From Cupriavidus pauculus (GTDB lineage Bacteria; Pseudomonadota; Gammaproteobacteria; Burkholderiales; Burkholderiaceae): a stretch of DNA of 64,000 nt. Location of the stretch: NCBI RefSeq assembly GCF_003854935.1, contig NZ_CP033969.1, positions 2,852,001-2,916,000 on the forward strand, written 5' to 3'. The position numbers and the translations under genes are program-made. The first letter of the stretch is position 1; the number at the start of each line of letters is the position of its first letter. The notes under the pieces are model-generated. The model was given only the letters and a program-made list of their open reading frames with translations. It was not told where the DNA came from and searched no databases. Positions 24,869 through 34,041 of the stretch are shown in pieces.

Positions 24869-25558
24869 ATGGTGGCCATGACCGAATACGTCGTCCCGCC
24901 GCTGGCGCCGCGCGCGCTGCCCGTGGTCGGCAGCACCGCGCAGTTTCCCGTCGCCCGCGTGTTCTGCATCGGCCGCAACTACCGCTGGTCGCCCGACGAG
25001 CCGGCGCCGCGCGAGATGCCCGCGTGGTTCATGAAGCCGGCCACGGCCGTCGAACCCGCGCGTGACGCGCTGCCCTACCCGCCCGGCACCGACGAGTTCT
25101 GCCATGAGGTGGAACTGGTGGTCGCCATCGGGCGCGGCGGCCGGGACATCGACCCGGGCCAGGCGCTGGCGCATGTCTGGGGCTATGCGGTCGGGCTCGA
25201 CATGACGCGGCGCGACCTGCAGCGGGTTGCCAAGCAGTCCGGCGGCCCGTGGGAACCGGCCAAGGCGTTCGACCATTCGGCGCCGTGCAGCCCGATCCTG
25301 CCGGCAGCGCGCTGCGCAGACCCGGCCAGCGGCGCCATCCATCTGTCGGTCAATGGCGAGACGCGCCAGCGCGCCGATCTGGCCGATTTGCTATGGCCGG
25401 TGCCCGAGCTGGTGGCGATGCTGTCGCGCTCGGTGGCGCTGCTGCCGGGCGACCTGATCTTTACCGGCACGCCGGCCGGCGTCGCGCCGTTGCAGCGCGG
25501 CGACGTGGTGCGCGCCGGCGTGGCCGGCATCGGCGATATCGCGCTGACCGTCGGCTAG
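24869..25558 (+). CDS. Fumarylacetoacetate hydrolase family protein
   Basis: A 229-residue enzyme of the FAH fold. Conserved features are VFCIGRNYRWSPDE near the N-terminus, the metal ligands in FCHEVELVVAIG, the YAVGLDMTRRDLQ region and LIFTGTPAGVAPLQRGD near residue 200. Members act as acylpyruvases, 2-oxo-4-pentenoate hydratases or oxaloacetate decarboxylases with Mg. The ATG at 24869 is 7 bp after the dehydrogenase stop; a second ATG three codons later (MTEYVVPP) is equally possible. Context suggests breakdown of a diketo or oxo acid produced by the neighbouring dehydrogenases. Confidence 0.88.
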   Translation: MVAMTEYVVPPLAPRALPVVGSTAQFPVARVFCIGRNYRWSPDEPAPREMPAWFMKPATAVEPARDALPYPPGTDEFCHEVELVVAIGRGGRDIDPGQALAHVWGYAVGLDMTRRDLQRVAKQSGGPWEPAKAFDHSAPCSPILPAARCADPASGAIHLSVNGETRQRADLADLLWPVPELVAMLSRSVALLPGDLIFTGTPAGVAPLQRGDVVRAGVAGIGDIALTVG

Positions 25559-25597
25559 ACGGCCCCGCCCCCGCGACACAACACAACAGGAGACACC

Positions 25598-26356
25598 ATG
25601 AACGCATCCCGACGCATTGCCCTGGTGACCGGCGCTGGCAGCGGCGTGGGCCGGCTGACCGCGCTGGCGCTGCTCGACGACGGCTGGACCGTCGTGCTGG
25701 CCGGCCGGCGCGCCGACCCGCTGCAGACGCTGGTGGCCGACGCCGCCACGCGCGGCCAGACCGCGCTGGCCGTGCCGACCGACGTGACCAACCCGGCCAG
25801 CGTGCAGGCGCTGTTCGACACCATCGAGCGCGCGTTCGGCCGGCTCGACCTGCTGTTCAACAACGCCGGCGTCAACGCCCCGGCCGTGCCGGTCGACGAG
25901 CTGCCGCTGGAAAAGTGGTTCAACGTGATCGACACCAATGTGACCGGCGTCTTCCTGTGCGCGCGGGCCGCGTTCGGCCTGATGCGCCGCCAGACGCCGC
26001 AGGGCGGCCGGATCATCAACAACGGCTCGGTGTCGGCCCACACCCCGCGGCCGTTCACGGCGCCGTACACGGCCAGCAAGCACGCGGTCAGCGGGCTGAC
26101 CAAGGCGCTGGCGCTCGATGGACGCGCCTACGGCATCGCCGCCGGACAGGTCGACATCGGCAACGCGCTGACCGAGCTGTCCGAGCGCATGACGCGCGGC
26201 GTGCTGCAGGCCAACGGCACCACGGCGCCCGAGCCGATGATGGACGCCCGGCACGTGGCCGACGCCGTGCGGCACATGGCGTCGCTGCCGCTGGACGCCA
26301 ACGTGCTGAACATGACCGTCATGGCCACGGCCATGCCGTTCGTCGGCCGCGGCTGA
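25598..26356 (+). CDS. Short-chain dehydrogenase/reductase
   Basis: A 252-residue classical SDR. The cofactor loop is [16 protein letters not shown] at residues 9-24, the NNAG motif is present (LLFNNAGVN), and the catalytic Ser and YxxxK are in [23 protein letters not shown]. Substrate is unknown; position after the FAH gene and before a Bug receptor suggests oxidation of a hydroxy compound taken up by that system. A clear ribosome site (caacaggagacacc) precedes the ATG at 25598. Confidence 0.9.
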   Translation: MNASRRIALVTGAGSGVGRLTALALLDDGWTVVLAGRRADPLQTLVADAATRGQTALAVPTDVTNPASVQALFDTIERAFGRLDLLFNNAGVNAPAVPVDELPLEKWFNVIDTNVTGVFLCARAAFGLMRRQTPQGGRIINNGSVSAHTPRPFTAPYTASKHAVSGLTKALALDGRAYGIAAGQVDIGNALTELSERMTRGVLQANGTTAPEPMMDARHVADAVRHMASLPLDANVLNMTVMATAMPFVGRG

Positions 26357-26371
26357 CTTCCCGATCCCCGC

Positions 26372-26423
26372 GCGCCCCGGCTTGGCAGCCGGGGGGCGCC
26401 ACCAGAGTTGACATCAGCTCAAC
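26372..26423 (+). promoter_or_regulatory. Intercistronic hairpin and inverted repeat upstream of the Bug receptor gene
   Basis: A GC-rich hairpin at 26372-26399 (gcgccccggct / agccggggggcgc with a two-base bulge) lies between the SDR and Bug genes. Just after it, GTTGA-7 nt-TCAAC (26407-26423) overlaps a perfect -35-like TTGACA at 26408-26413, although the -10 region is poor (tacgga). The receptor could have its own regulated promoter, or the hairpin may stabilise its message. Confidence 0.4.
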
Positions 26424-26445
26424 CGCATCCATACGGAGACAAACC

Positions 26446-27438
26446 ATGCGTATCGCCACTCGCCCGTTCACGACCCTGATTGCCACGATGGCCGGCTGCG
26501 CCGCCATGATGGTGGCGCCCGGCACGGCCCTGGCCCAGCCCAACTACCCCGCCCGTCCGGTCACGATCATCGTGCCCGCGCCCGCTGGCGGCGGCATCGA
26601 CCTGATCGCGCGCGTGGTTGGCGAGAAGCTGTCGGTCAAGCTGGGCCAGCCGTTCGTCGTGGAAAACCGCCCCGGCGCGTCCAACAACCTGGGCACGGCG
26701 ATGCTGGCCAACGCCAAGCCGGACGGCTACACGATCGGCATCGTCGGCGGCAGCCACAACATCAACAAGTTCCTGTTCAAGAACCTGGGCTGGGACCCGG
26801 AAAAGAGCTTCGAGCCGATTGTCTACACGCACGAGATTCCGCTGGTGTTTGCCGCGTACCCCAAGCTGCCGGTCAAGACCGTGCCGGAACTGGTGACGTG
26901 GATGAAGGCCAATCCGGCCGAGGCCAAGGTGGCCACGTCGGGCCGTGGCAGCGCGCAGGAAATGGCCGCCGAGATGTTCCGCATGGTCAGCGGCGCGCCG
27001 GTGCTGCTGGTGCCGTACAAGGGCTCGTCGGCCGCGCATCCGGACCTGATCGCGGGCCGCACGGTGCTCTACATCGACACGATCAGCGCCATCCAGGAAC
27101 AGGTGAAGTCGGGTAACGTGCGGGCGCTGGCGGTGTCCACGCGCAAGCGGTCCAAGGCGCTGCCGAACGTGCCGACGGCCGAGGAACAGGGCCTCAAGGG
27201 CTACGACGCCAACACCAATGGCGGCTTCCTGGCGCCGGCCGGCACGCCGAAGGAAATCGTGGCGAAGCTCAATGCCGAGATCAACGCCGCGCTGAAGCTG
27301 CCCGAGGTGCGGGCCAAGCTGGAAGCGGCCGGCATCGAGGTACAGGGCGGCACGCCGCAGGAGTATGCGGCGCTGATCAAGTCGGACCTGGCCAAGTGGG
27401 GCAAGGTGGTCAAGGAGGCGGCGATCCAGCCGGAATGA
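26446..27438 (+). CDS. Bug family periplasmic solute-binding receptor (tripartite tricarboxylate type)
   Basis: A 330-residue exported receptor. The signal peptide ends near ALAQPNYP (about residue 31). The mature protein starts with YPARPVTIIVPAPAGGGIDLIARVV, the Bug hallmark, followed by FVVENRPGASNNLGT, PDGYTIGI and the C-terminal APAGTPKEIVAKLNAEI. Bug proteins bind carboxylates for TctAB-type transporters or signal to sensors. No tctA or tctB gene is in the window, so it must share a membrane component encoded elsewhere. Ribosome site acggagac precedes the ATG at 26446. The ligand may be the acid degraded by the upstream enzymes. Confidence 0.93.
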   Translation: MRIATRPFTTLIATMAGCAAMMVAPGTALAQPNYPARPVTIIVPAPAGGGIDLIARVVGEKLSVKLGQPFVVENRPGASNNLGTAMLANAKPDGYTIGIVGGSHNINKFLFKNLGWDPEKSFEPIVYTHEIPLVFAAYPKLPVKTVPELVTWMKANPAEAKVATSGRGSAQEMAAEMFRMVSGAPVLLVPYKGSSAAHPDLIAGRTVLYIDTISAIQEQVKSGNVRALAVSTRKRSKALPNVPTAEEQGLKGYDANTNGGFLAPAGTPKEIVAKLNAEINAALKLPEVRAKLEAAGIEVQGGTPQEYAALIKSDLAKWGKVVKEAAIQPE

Positions 27439-27448
27439 CCATCGGGCG

Positions 27449-27473
27449 GGCCCGCGCCGCCAGGCGCCGGGCC
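27449..27473. terminator. Hairpin between convergent Bug and GNAT genes
   Basis: A GC-rich imperfect inverted repeat (ggcccgcgcc / ggcgccgggcc, 4-nt loop, one bulged C) fills the 34-bp gap between convergent genes and ends at the GNAT stop codon. There is no T-run, so intrinsic termination is uncertain. Confidence 0.35.
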
Positions 27474-27907
27474 TAGCCGATACGCTTGCGCATCTCCACG
27501 TGCGGGATGCCGGCTTCCTCGAATTCCCCGCCCACCTGCGCAAAGCCCACGCGCGCATAGAACGGCGCGGCGTGGGTCTGGGCGTTCAGGATCAGCTCGG
27601 CGTAGCCGAGTTCGGCCGCCTTGGCCATCAGGGCGTCCAGCACCCGGGCACCCATGCCGGTGCCGCGCGCCGATTTCAGCACCGCCATCCGGCCGATGTG
27701 GCCGTCGGGCAGCAGCCGGCCGGTCGCCACGGGCGTGCCGTCGGCGTCGAAGGCCAGCGCGTGCCAGCTTGGCGCGTCCATGTCGTCCCATTCCAGTTCC
27801 ACCGGCACCCCCTGCTCCTCCACGAACACGCTGTAGCGGATGGCGCGGGCGCGCTCGCGGGCGTCATCCCATGGGCAGACCAGGACGGAATTGGCAGTGG
27901 CGGACAT
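27473..27907 (-). CDS. GNAT family N-acetyltransferase (ElaA/YjcF-like)
   Basis: A 144-residue single-domain acetyltransferase. The N-terminal AIRYSVFVEEQGVPVELEWDDMD and the acetyl-CoA loop LKSARGTGMGARVLDALMAKA place it in the small GNAT group that includes ElaA and YjcF. Substrate unknown. It lies between two catabolic operons on the opposite strand and is convergent with the Bug gene; no operon partner. Confidence 0.85.
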   Translation of the reverse strand: MSATANSVLVCPWDDARERARAIRYSVFVEEQGVPVELEWDDMDAPSWHALAFDADGTPVATGRLLPDGHIGRMAVLKSARGTGMGARVLDALMAKAAELGYAELILNAQTHAAPFYARVGFAQVGGEFEEAGIPHVEMRKRIG

Positions 27908-28026
27908 GATGCGGGGGAATCAGGAAGTCGGAAGAGAGGCGCAATCATACGCCGCGCCCGGTCAAGCCGCCAACGCGCGCTGTGCGATTACCGGACAGCG
28001 CGCGCACCATCCTAGGGATAACCCGC

Positions 28027-28055
28027 CTGCCACACGTTCGTGAAATTTGTATGAT
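28027..28055 (+). promoter_or_regulatory. Candidate promoter of the GntR/threonate-erythronate operon
   Basis: CTGCCA (28027-28032) and TATGAT (28050-28055) are 17 bp apart, 20-29 bp before the regulator start. The -10 lies in TTTGTATGATGACC, which resembles half-sites of FadR-subfamily GntR operators, so self-regulation is plausible but unproven. Confidence 0.45.
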
Positions 28056-28074
28056 GACCTGACTACCCGATGAC

Positions 28075-28827
28075 GTGACGACGATGTTCCAGAAGATTCC
28101 TGCCCGTGCGCTGACCGACAGCGTGGCCGAACAGCTACTCGAAAAGATCGAGGGCGGCGTGTTCCCGCGCGGCGCCAAGCTGCCGACCGAGGCCGTGCTG
28201 TCCGAGGAGTTCGGCGTCAGCCGGACCGTGATCCGCGAGGCCATCGCCCGGCTCAAGTACGAGGGGCTGGTGGAATCGCGCCAGGGCAGCGGCGTGTTCG
28301 TGACCGAGCAGGCTGGCATCCGGCCGCTGCGGATTGACTACACCGACGTCGCCACGCTGGAATCGGTGCTGCAGATCGTCGAGCTGCGCCGGTCGATCGA
28401 GGCCGAGGTGGCCGCGCAGGCCGCCCGGCGCCGCTCCGACGCGGCCATGGCGGGCATCGACGCCGCGCTGGCGCGCATCGATGCCGAGGTGGCCGGCGGC
28501 GGCGACGGCGTGGCCGCCGACGTGGCGTTCCACCGCGCCATCGCCGAGGCCACCGGCAACCCCTACTTCCTGAAGACGCTGGCGTTCCTGAGCCAGTACC
28601 TGGAAACCGCCACGCAGGTCACCCGGACCAACGAGGCGCGCCGCGAGGATTTCTCGCGCCAGGTGCGCGAGGAGCACCAGGCCATCGTCGCCGCCATCCG
28701 CGCGGGCGACCCCGACGCCGCGCGCAACGCGGCCCAGAACCACATGTACAACGCGGCGCGCCGGCTCTCGCAGCTTGGCGACGACGACAGCGCCGCCGGC
28801 GACCTGCCGTCCGGCCTGTCGCACTGA
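28075..28827 (+). CDS. GntR family (FadR/FCD subfamily) transcriptional regulator
   Basis: A 250-residue regulator. The winged helix-turn-helix covers residues 10-75 (KLPTEAVLSEEFGVSRTVIREAIARLKYEGLV, QGSGVFV split across the wing). An FCD effector domain with metal-binding-type His residues follows (VAFHRAIAEATGNPYF, EEHQAIVAAI, NHMYNAARR). A GTG start at 28075 gives MTTMFQ; the ATG at 28084 is an alternative. It is the first gene of the L-threonate/D-erythronate operon, 10 bp ahead of ltnD, so it most likely represses that operon and responds to a sugar acid or intermediate. Confidence 0.88.
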   Translation: MTTMFQKIPARALTDSVAEQLLEKIEGGVFPRGAKLPTEAVLSEEFGVSRTVIREAIARLKYEGLVESRQGSGVFVTEQAGIRPLRIDYTDVATLESVLQIVELRRSIEAEVAAQAARRRSDAAMAGIDAALARIDAEVAGGGDGVAADVAFHRAIAEATGNPYFLKTLAFLSQYLETATQVTRTNEARREDFSRQVREEHQAIVAAIRAGDPDAARNAAQNHMYNAARRLSQLGDDDSAAGDLPSGLSH

Positions 28828-28837
28828 GGAGAATTCC

Positions 28838-29731
28838 ATGTCCAGAAATATTGGCGTCATCGGCCTGGGCGCGATGGGCTACGGCGTGGCGCAGTCGCTG
28901 CTGCGCGCCGGCTTTCGCGTGCATGCGTGCGACCTGCGCGACGACGTGCTGCGCCGCTTTGCCGATGCCGGCGGCGTGCCGTGCGGCAGCCCGGCCGAGC
29001 TTGGCGAACGCTGCGACGTGGTGCTGACGCTGGTCGTCAACGCCGCGCAGACCGAGGCCGTGCTGTTTGGCGAGCAGGGTGCCGTGCCGAAGATGGCGGC
29101 CGGCAAGCTTGTGATTGCCAGCGCCACCGTGCCGCCCGGCTTTGCCGAATCGCTCGGCAAGCGGCTGGCCGGCCATGGCCTGCTGATGCTCGACGCGCCG
29201 GTCTCGGGCGGCGCGGCCCGTGCCGCCAGTGGCGAAATGACGATGATGACGTCGGGCCCGGCCGATGCCTACGCGCTGGCCGAGGACGTGCTGGCCGCCA
29301 TCGCCGGCAAGGTCTACCGGCTGGGCGACGCCCACGGCGCCGGCTCCAAGGTCAAGATCATCAACCAGTTGCTGGCCGGCGTGCATATCGCCGCGGCGGC
29401 CGAGGCCATGGCGCTGGGCCTGCGCGAGGGCGTGGACCCCGACGCGCTGTACGACGTGATCACCCATAGCGCCGGCAATTCGTGGATGTTCGAGAACCGC
29501 GTGCCGCACATCCTGGCTGGCGACTACACGCCGCTGTCGGCCGTCGACATCTTCGTGAAGGACCTGGGCATGGTGCTGGACACGGCCCGCACCAGCAAAT
29601 TCCCGCTGCCGCTGTCCGCCGCCGCGCACCAGATGTTCATGATGGCGTCCACGGCCGGCCACGGCGGCGAGGACGATTCGGCCGTCATCAAGATCTTCCC
29701 GGGCATCGACCTGCCGCAGCCCAAGGAGTAA
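28838..29731 (+). CDS. ltnD: L-threonate 2-dehydrogenase
   Basis: A 297-residue member of the 3-hydroxyisobutyrate dehydrogenase superfamily. The NAD site is IGVIGLGAMGYGVAQSLL, the substrate motif is DAPVSGGAARAASGEM near residue 120, and the catalytic Lys is in GAGSKVKIINQLLAG near residue 172. Its neighbours otnK, otnC, otnI and denD identify the pathway: LtnD oxidises L-threonate to 2-oxo-tetronate, which OtnI isomerises to the 3-oxo form. The ATG at 28838 is preceded by gaggagaattcc. Identification rests on family plus operon context. Confidence 0.88.
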   Translation: MSRNIGVIGLGAMGYGVAQSLLRAGFRVHACDLRDDVLRRFADAGGVPCGSPAELGERCDVVLTLVVNAAQTEAVLFGEQGAVPKMAAGKLVIASATVPPGFAESLGKRLAGHGLLMLDAPVSGGAARAASGEMTMMTSGPADAYALAEDVLAAIAGKVYRLGDAHGAGSKVKIINQLLAGVHIAAAAEAMALGLREGVDPDALYDVITHSAGNSWMFENRVPHILAGDYTPLSAVDIFVKDLGMVLDTARTSKFPLPLSAAAHQMFMMASTAGHGGEDDSAVIKIFPGIDLPQPKE

Positions 29732-29735
29732 GACG

Positions 29736-31007
29736 ATGAGCAACCGTCCCCTGCTTGGCTGCATCGCCGACGACTTCACCGGCGCCACGGACCTGGCCAA
29801 CACGCTCGTGCGCAACGGCATGCGCACCGTGCAGACGATCGGCGTGCCGGTCGGCACGGTGGACGCCGACGCGGTGGTCGTGGCGCTGAAGTCGCGCACG
29901 ATCCCGGCCGACGACGCCGTGGCGCAGTCGCTGGCCGCGCTCGAATGGCTGCGCGCCCAGGGCTGCCGCCAGTTCGTGTTCAAGTACTGCTCGACATTCG
30001 ATTCGACCGACGCCGGCAACATCGGCCCGGTGGCCGAGGCGCTGCTGGGTGCGCTGGGCAGCGACTTCACGATCGCCTGCCCGGCCTTCCCCGAGAACGG
30101 CCGGACGATCTTCCGCGGCCACCTGTTCGTGGCCGACACGCTGCTCAGCGAATCGGGCATGGAGCACCATCCGCTCACGCCGATGACCGACGCCAACCTG
30201 GTGCGCGTGCTGCAGCGCCAAAGCCAGGCGCCCGTGGGCCTGCTGCGCTACGACACGGTGGCGGGCGGCGCCGCTGCCATCCGCGCCCGGATCGACGCGC
30301 TGCGCGGCCAGGGCGTGAAGCTGGCGATTGCCGATGCGATTTCCGATGCCGACCTGCTGGCGCTGGGCGAAGGCTGCGCCGCGCTGCCGCTGATCACGGG
30401 CGGATCGGGCATTGCGCTGGGCCTGCCCGAGAACTTCCGCCGCGCCGGCCTGCTGCCGGTGCGCGACAACGCGGCCGAAGTGCCGGCCGTGGCCGGACCG
30501 GGCGTGGTGCTGGCCGGCAGCGCGTCGCGCGCGACGAACGGCCAGGTGGCGCGCTGGATCGCCCAGGGCCGCCCGGCCATGCGGATCGATCCGCTGCGGC
30601 TGGCCCGCCAGGACGGCGTGGTGGACGAGGCGCTGGCCCTGGCCGCGCAGCACGACGACCCGGTGCTGATCTATGCCACCGCGCAGCCCGACGAGGTCAA
30701 GGCCGTGCAGGCCGAACTGGGCGTGGCGCGCGCCGGCGAGCTGGTGGAGCACGCACTGGCCAGCATCGCGTCCGGGCTGAAGGCGCGCGGCACGCGGCGC
30801 TTTGTGGTGGCGGGCGGCGAGACGTCGGGCGCGGTGGTCCAGGCACTGGGCGTGCAGTCGCTGCGCATCGGCCGCCAGATTGCCCCCGGCGTGCCGGCCA
30901 CGGTCACGCTGGACGACGCGCCGCTGGCGCTGGCCCTGAAATCGGGCAACTTCGGCGGCGAGGACTTCTTCGACGAGGCGCTGCGGGCGCTGGGAGCGGC
31001 GGCATGA
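29736..31007 (+). CDS. otnK: 3-oxo-tetronate kinase (DUF1537)
   Basis: A 423-residue four-carbon acid sugar kinase. The N-terminal sugar-binding domain starts LLGCIADDFTGATDLANTL, a signature of the DUF1537 family; the C-terminal nucleotide-binding domain includes AGSASRATNGQVARW and FVVAGGETSGAVVQALG. It phosphorylates 3-oxo-tetronate at C4 for OtnC. It is 4 bp after ltnD and its stop overlaps the otnC start (ATGA), so translation is coupled. Full length. Confidence 0.92.
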   Translation: MSNRPLLGCIADDFTGATDLANTLVRNGMRTVQTIGVPVGTVDADAVVVALKSRTIPADDAVAQSLAALEWLRAQGCRQFVFKYCSTFDSTDAGNIGPVAEALLGALGSDFTIACPAFPENGRTIFRGHLFVADTLLSESGMEHHPLTPMTDANLVRVLQRQSQAPVGLLRYDTVAGGAAAIRARIDALRGQGVKLAIADAISDADLLALGEGCAALPLITGGSGIALGLPENFRRAGLLPVRDNAAEVPAVAGPGVVLAGSASRATNGQVARWIAQGRPAMRIDPLRLARQDGVVDEALALAAQHDDPVLIYATAQPDEVKAVQAELGVARAGELVEHALASIASGLKARGTRRFVVAGGETSGAVVQALGVQSLRIGRQIAPGVPATVTLDDAPLALALKSGNFGGEDFFDEALRALGAAA

Positions 31008-31648
31008 CATCGAGCCGGGAAAGCGCACTGCGCGAGGAAATCTGCCAGGTCGGCGCCAGCCTGTACCAGCGTGGCTACACGGTCGGCACGGCGGGCAACA
31101 TCAGCGCCCGGCTGGACGACGGCTGGCTGATCACGCCGACCGATGCCTGCCTGGGCAAGCTGGACCCGGCCCGCGTGGCCAAGGTGGCCACGGACGGTAC
31201 GTGGGTGTCTGGCGACAAGCCGTCGAAGACGCTGACGCTGCATCGCTGCGTCTACGACAACAACCCGAACGCACACGGCGTGGTCCACACGCATTCGACG
31301 CATCTGGTCGCGCTGACGCTGGCCGGCGTCTGGCAGCCCGACGACGTGCTGCCGCCCATCACGCCGTACTACGTGATGAAGGTCGGCCATATCCCGCTGA
31401 TCCCCTACCACCGCCCCGGCGACCCGGCCGTGGCCGCGCGCGTGGCCGAGCTGGCCAACGCCGTGCGCGGCGTGCTGCTGGCGCGGCTGGGGCCGGTGGT
31501 GTGGGAAGACAGCGTGTCGCGCGCGGCATGGGCGCTGGAGGAGCTGGAAGAGACCGCCCGGCTCTGGATGATGCTGCGCGACAAGCCCGGGGCGCTGGAC
31601 GAAACCGCGCTGGCGGAGTTGCGCGACACGTTCGGCGCGAAGTGGTAG
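31004..31648 (+). CDS. otnC: 3-oxo-tetronate 4-phosphate decarboxylase (class II aldolase family)
   Basis: A 214-residue class II aldolase/adducin-fold enzyme. Substrate-phosphate motif TVGTAGNISARLDDGWLIT and metal ligands VVHTHSTHLVAL are present. In this pathway it decarboxylates 3-oxo-tetronate 4-phosphate to dihydroxyacetone phosphate. The start ATG overlaps the otnK stop by 4 bp. After it come a strong hairpin and 194 bp before the transporter gene. Confidence 0.9.
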   Translation: MTSSRESALREEICQVGASLYQRGYTVGTAGNISARLDDGWLITPTDACLGKLDPARVAKVATDGTWVSGDKPSKTLTLHRCVYDNNPNAHGVVHTHSTHLVALTLAGVWQPDDVLPPITPYYVMKVGHIPLIPYHRPGDPAVAARVAELANAVRGVLLARLGPVVWEDSVSRAAWALEELEETARLWMMLRDKPGALDETALAELRDTFGAKW

Positions 31649-31685
31649 GCCGGTAGGTCCGTCCACGCCAAACCCATAGTTTTGC

Positions 31686-31806
31686 GCCCCGCTGCCGCGC
31701 GCGGCGGCGGGGCCGGGGGAGAAGGCCAGCGCCCGGACCGGGCGACGACCCATAACAACGCCCTGCCCTCTCCCCGGCCCGGTCCCGCCCAGCGGGAGCG
31801 GGAGAC
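31686..31806. promoter_or_regulatory. Strong intercistronic hairpin and degenerate REP-like sequence after otnC
   Basis: A 13-bp stem (gccccgctgccgc / gcggcggcggggc, one G-U pair, 2-nt loop) spans 31686-31713. A degenerate REP-like stretch follows (ccctctccccggcccggtcccgcccagcgggag, split around 31765-31806). There is no T-run. The hairpin probably modulates or stabilises the message between the enzyme genes and the transporter rather than ending it, since the transporter belongs to the same pathway. Confidence 0.5.
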
Positions 31807-31842
31807 CACCCCCAGCCGGTTCCATCAAGGAGACTTTTCAAA

Positions 31843-33201
31843 ATGACCGCATCCAACCCCGCGGTGGGGACCCCTGCCGCCGACGGCCGGCTAGACGCCG
31901 ACCAGGCCGTTGAAAAACGCGCCTACAACAAGGTGTTCTGGCGCATCATGCCGTTCCTGATGCTGTGCTACGTGATCGCCTATCTCGACCGCGTCAACGT
32001 CGGCTTTGCCAAGCTGCAGATGGCGCAGGACCTGCAGTTCTCGGAGACCGTGTTCGGCCTGGGCGCCGGCCTGTTCTTCATCGGCTACTTCCTGTTCGAG
32101 GTGCCCAGCAACCTGCTGATGCACAAGATCGGCGCGCGGGTCTGGATCGCGCGGATCATGATCACCTGGGGCATCATCTCGGCCGCGTTCGTGTTCGTGC
32201 AGACGCCGACGCAGTTCTACGTGATGCGCTTCCTGCTGGGCCTGGCCGAGGCCGGCTTCTATCCGGGCGTGATCCTGTACCTGACGTACTGGTACCCGTC
32301 GCACCGGCGCGCCAAGATGATCGCGCTGTTCATGTCGGGCATCCCGGTGGCCGGCATGTTCGGCAACCCGCTGTCGGGCTGGATCATGGACGCCTTCCAC
32401 GACACGCACGGCTGGGCCGGCTGGCAGTGGATGTTCTTCATCGAGGCGCTGCCCGCGTTCGTGATCGGCATCGTGACGGTCTTTGTGCTGCGCGACGGCA
32501 TCGACAAGGCCCCGTGGCTCAGCGCCGACGAAAAGCGCGTGCTCAAGCGCAACATCGAGGACGACGAGCGCGCGGCGTCCGCCGCGGCCACCACGGGCGG
32601 CCAGCGCAACGTCCACTCGCTGGGCGCCGTGTTCAGCGACCGCCGCGTCTGGTGGATGTGCCTGATCTACTTCTGCTTCGTGACCGGCCAGTACGCGCTG
32701 ACGTTCTGGATGCCGACGCTGGTCAAGGCCAGCGGCGTGACCGGCAACCTCAACATCGGGCTGCTGTCGGCCATTCCGTTCCTGTGCGCCATCGTGGTCA
32801 TGAACATCCTGGGCCACAGCGCCGACGCCCGGCGCGAGCGCCGCTGGCACCTGATCGTGCCGGCGCTGATGGGCGCCACGGGCTTTGCGATTGCGGCGTC
32901 GTTCACCCACAATACGACGGTGGCCATCGCGGCGCTGTCGCTGGCCGCCGCCGGGGTGCTGACCTGCGCGCCGCTGTTCTGGTCGCTGCCGACCGCGTTC
33001 CTGAGTGGCATCGCCGCCGCGTCGGGCATCGCCGTGGTCAACTCGGTGGGCAACCTGGCCGGCTTTGTGTCGCCGTACATGGTGGGCGCGCTCAAGGACC
33101 TGACGCAGAGCACGCAGCTGCCGATGTACGTGCTGTCGGCCATCCTGGTGGTGGGCGCGCTGCTGGTCTGGCTGACGCCGGCGAAGCTGGTCAACCGCTG
33201 A
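31843..33201 (+). CDS. MFS transporter, anion:cation symporter family (sugar-acid uptake)
   Basis: A 452-residue inner-membrane transporter with about twelve helices. It belongs to the ACS group (ExuT, GudP, TtuB relatives): RIMPFLMLCYVIAYLDRVNVGFA at helix 1 and FLFEVPSNLLMHKIGARVWIAR between helices 2 and 3. Cargo is likely L-threonate and D-erythronate, given its place between otnC and otnI. Ribosome site aaggagac precedes the ATG. The tail ends in a short LTPAKLVNR. Confidence 0.92.
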   Translation: MTASNPAVGTPAADGRLDADQAVEKRAYNKVFWRIMPFLMLCYVIAYLDRVNVGFAKLQMAQDLQFSETVFGLGAGLFFIGYFLFEVPSNLLMHKIGARVWIARIMITWGIISAAFVFVQTPTQFYVMRFLLGLAEAGFYPGVILYLTYWYPSHRRAKMIALFMSGIPVAGMFGNPLSGWIMDAFHDTHGWAGWQWMFFIEALPAFVIGIVTVFVLRDGIDKAPWLSADEKRVLKRNIEDDERAASAAATTGGQRNVHSLGAVFSDRRVWWMCLIYFCFVTGQYALTFWMPTLVKASGVTGNLNIGLLSAIPFLCAIVVMNILGHSADARRERRWHLIVPALMGATGFAIAASFTHNTTVAIAALSLAAAGVLTCAPLFWSLPTAFLSGIAAASGIAVVNSVGNLAGFVSPYMVGALKDLTQSTQLPMYVLSAILVVGALLVWLTPAKLVNR

Positions 33202-33240
33202 TATCGAACCTGTCGAACCTGTCGTCCAAGGAGACCTGAC

Positions 33241-34023
33241 ATGCCGCGCTTTGCCGCGAACCTCTCGATGATGTACACGGAGCACGACTTCCTGGACCGC
33301 TTTGCCGCCGCGGCAAAGGACGGCTTCCAGGCCGTGGAGTACCTGTTCCCGTACGACCATCCGGCCGCCGAGATCCGCAAGCGGCTCGACGACCAAGGCC
33401 TGACGCAGGCCCTGTTCAACGCGCCGCCGGGCGACTGGGCCGCCGGCGAACGCGGCATGGCCGCGCTGCCGGGCCGCGAGGCCGAGTTCCGCACCGCGTT
33501 TGCCCGCGCGCTGGAGTATGCGGCGTTCATCGGCAACGACCGCGTCCACGTGATGGCCGGCATCGTGCCGGCGGACGCCGACCGCGCCCGCTGCCGCGCG
33601 GTCTACCTGGAGAACCTGGCCTACGCGGCTGCGTCGGCCGCCGCGCACGGGCTGACCGTGCTGATCGAGCCGATCAACGCGCGCGACATGCCCGGCTACT
33701 TCCTGAACCGGCAGGACGACGGCCAGGCCATCTGCCAGCAGGTGGGCGCCGCCAACCTGAAGGTGCAGTTCGACTGCTACCACTGCCAGATCGTCGAGGG
33801 CGACATCGCCAGGAAGCTGGAGCGCGACTTTGCCGGCATCGGCCATATCCAGATTGCCGGCGTGCCCGAGCGCCACGAGCCGGACGTGGGCGAGCTGAAC
33901 TACCCGTACCTGTTCGACGTGATCGACCGCCTGGGCTACACGGGCTGGATCGGCTGCGAGTACCGGCCGCGCGCCGGCACGTCGGCCGGGCTGGGCTGGC
34001 TCAAGCCGTACCTGAAGCGATAA
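33241..34023 (+). CDS. otnI: 2-oxo-tetronate isomerase (hydroxypyruvate isomerase family)
   Basis: A 260-residue TIM-barrel isomerase of the Hyi/xylose-isomerase-like family. It starts [20 protein letters not shown]; the metal and catalytic residues lie in [47 protein letters not shown] and [16 protein letters not shown]. It converts 2-oxo-tetronate to 3-oxo-tetronate in the threonate/erythronate pathway. A good ribosome site (aaggagacctgac) precedes the ATG and denD begins 18 bp downstream. Confidence 0.9.
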   Translation: MPRFAANLSMMYTEHDFLDRFAAAAKDGFQAVEYLFPYDHPAAEIRKRLDDQGLTQALFNAPPGDWAAGERGMAALPGREAEFRTAFARALEYAAFIGNDRVHVMAGIVPADADRARCRAVYLENLAYAAASAAAHGLTVLIEPINARDMPGYFLNRQDDGQAICQQVGAANLKVQFDCYHCQIVEGDIARKLERDFAGIGHIQIAGVPERHEPDVGELNYPYLFDVIDRLGYTGWIGCEYRPRAGTSAGLGWLKPYLKR

Positions 34024-34041
34024 CCGAGGATTGTCCGCACC

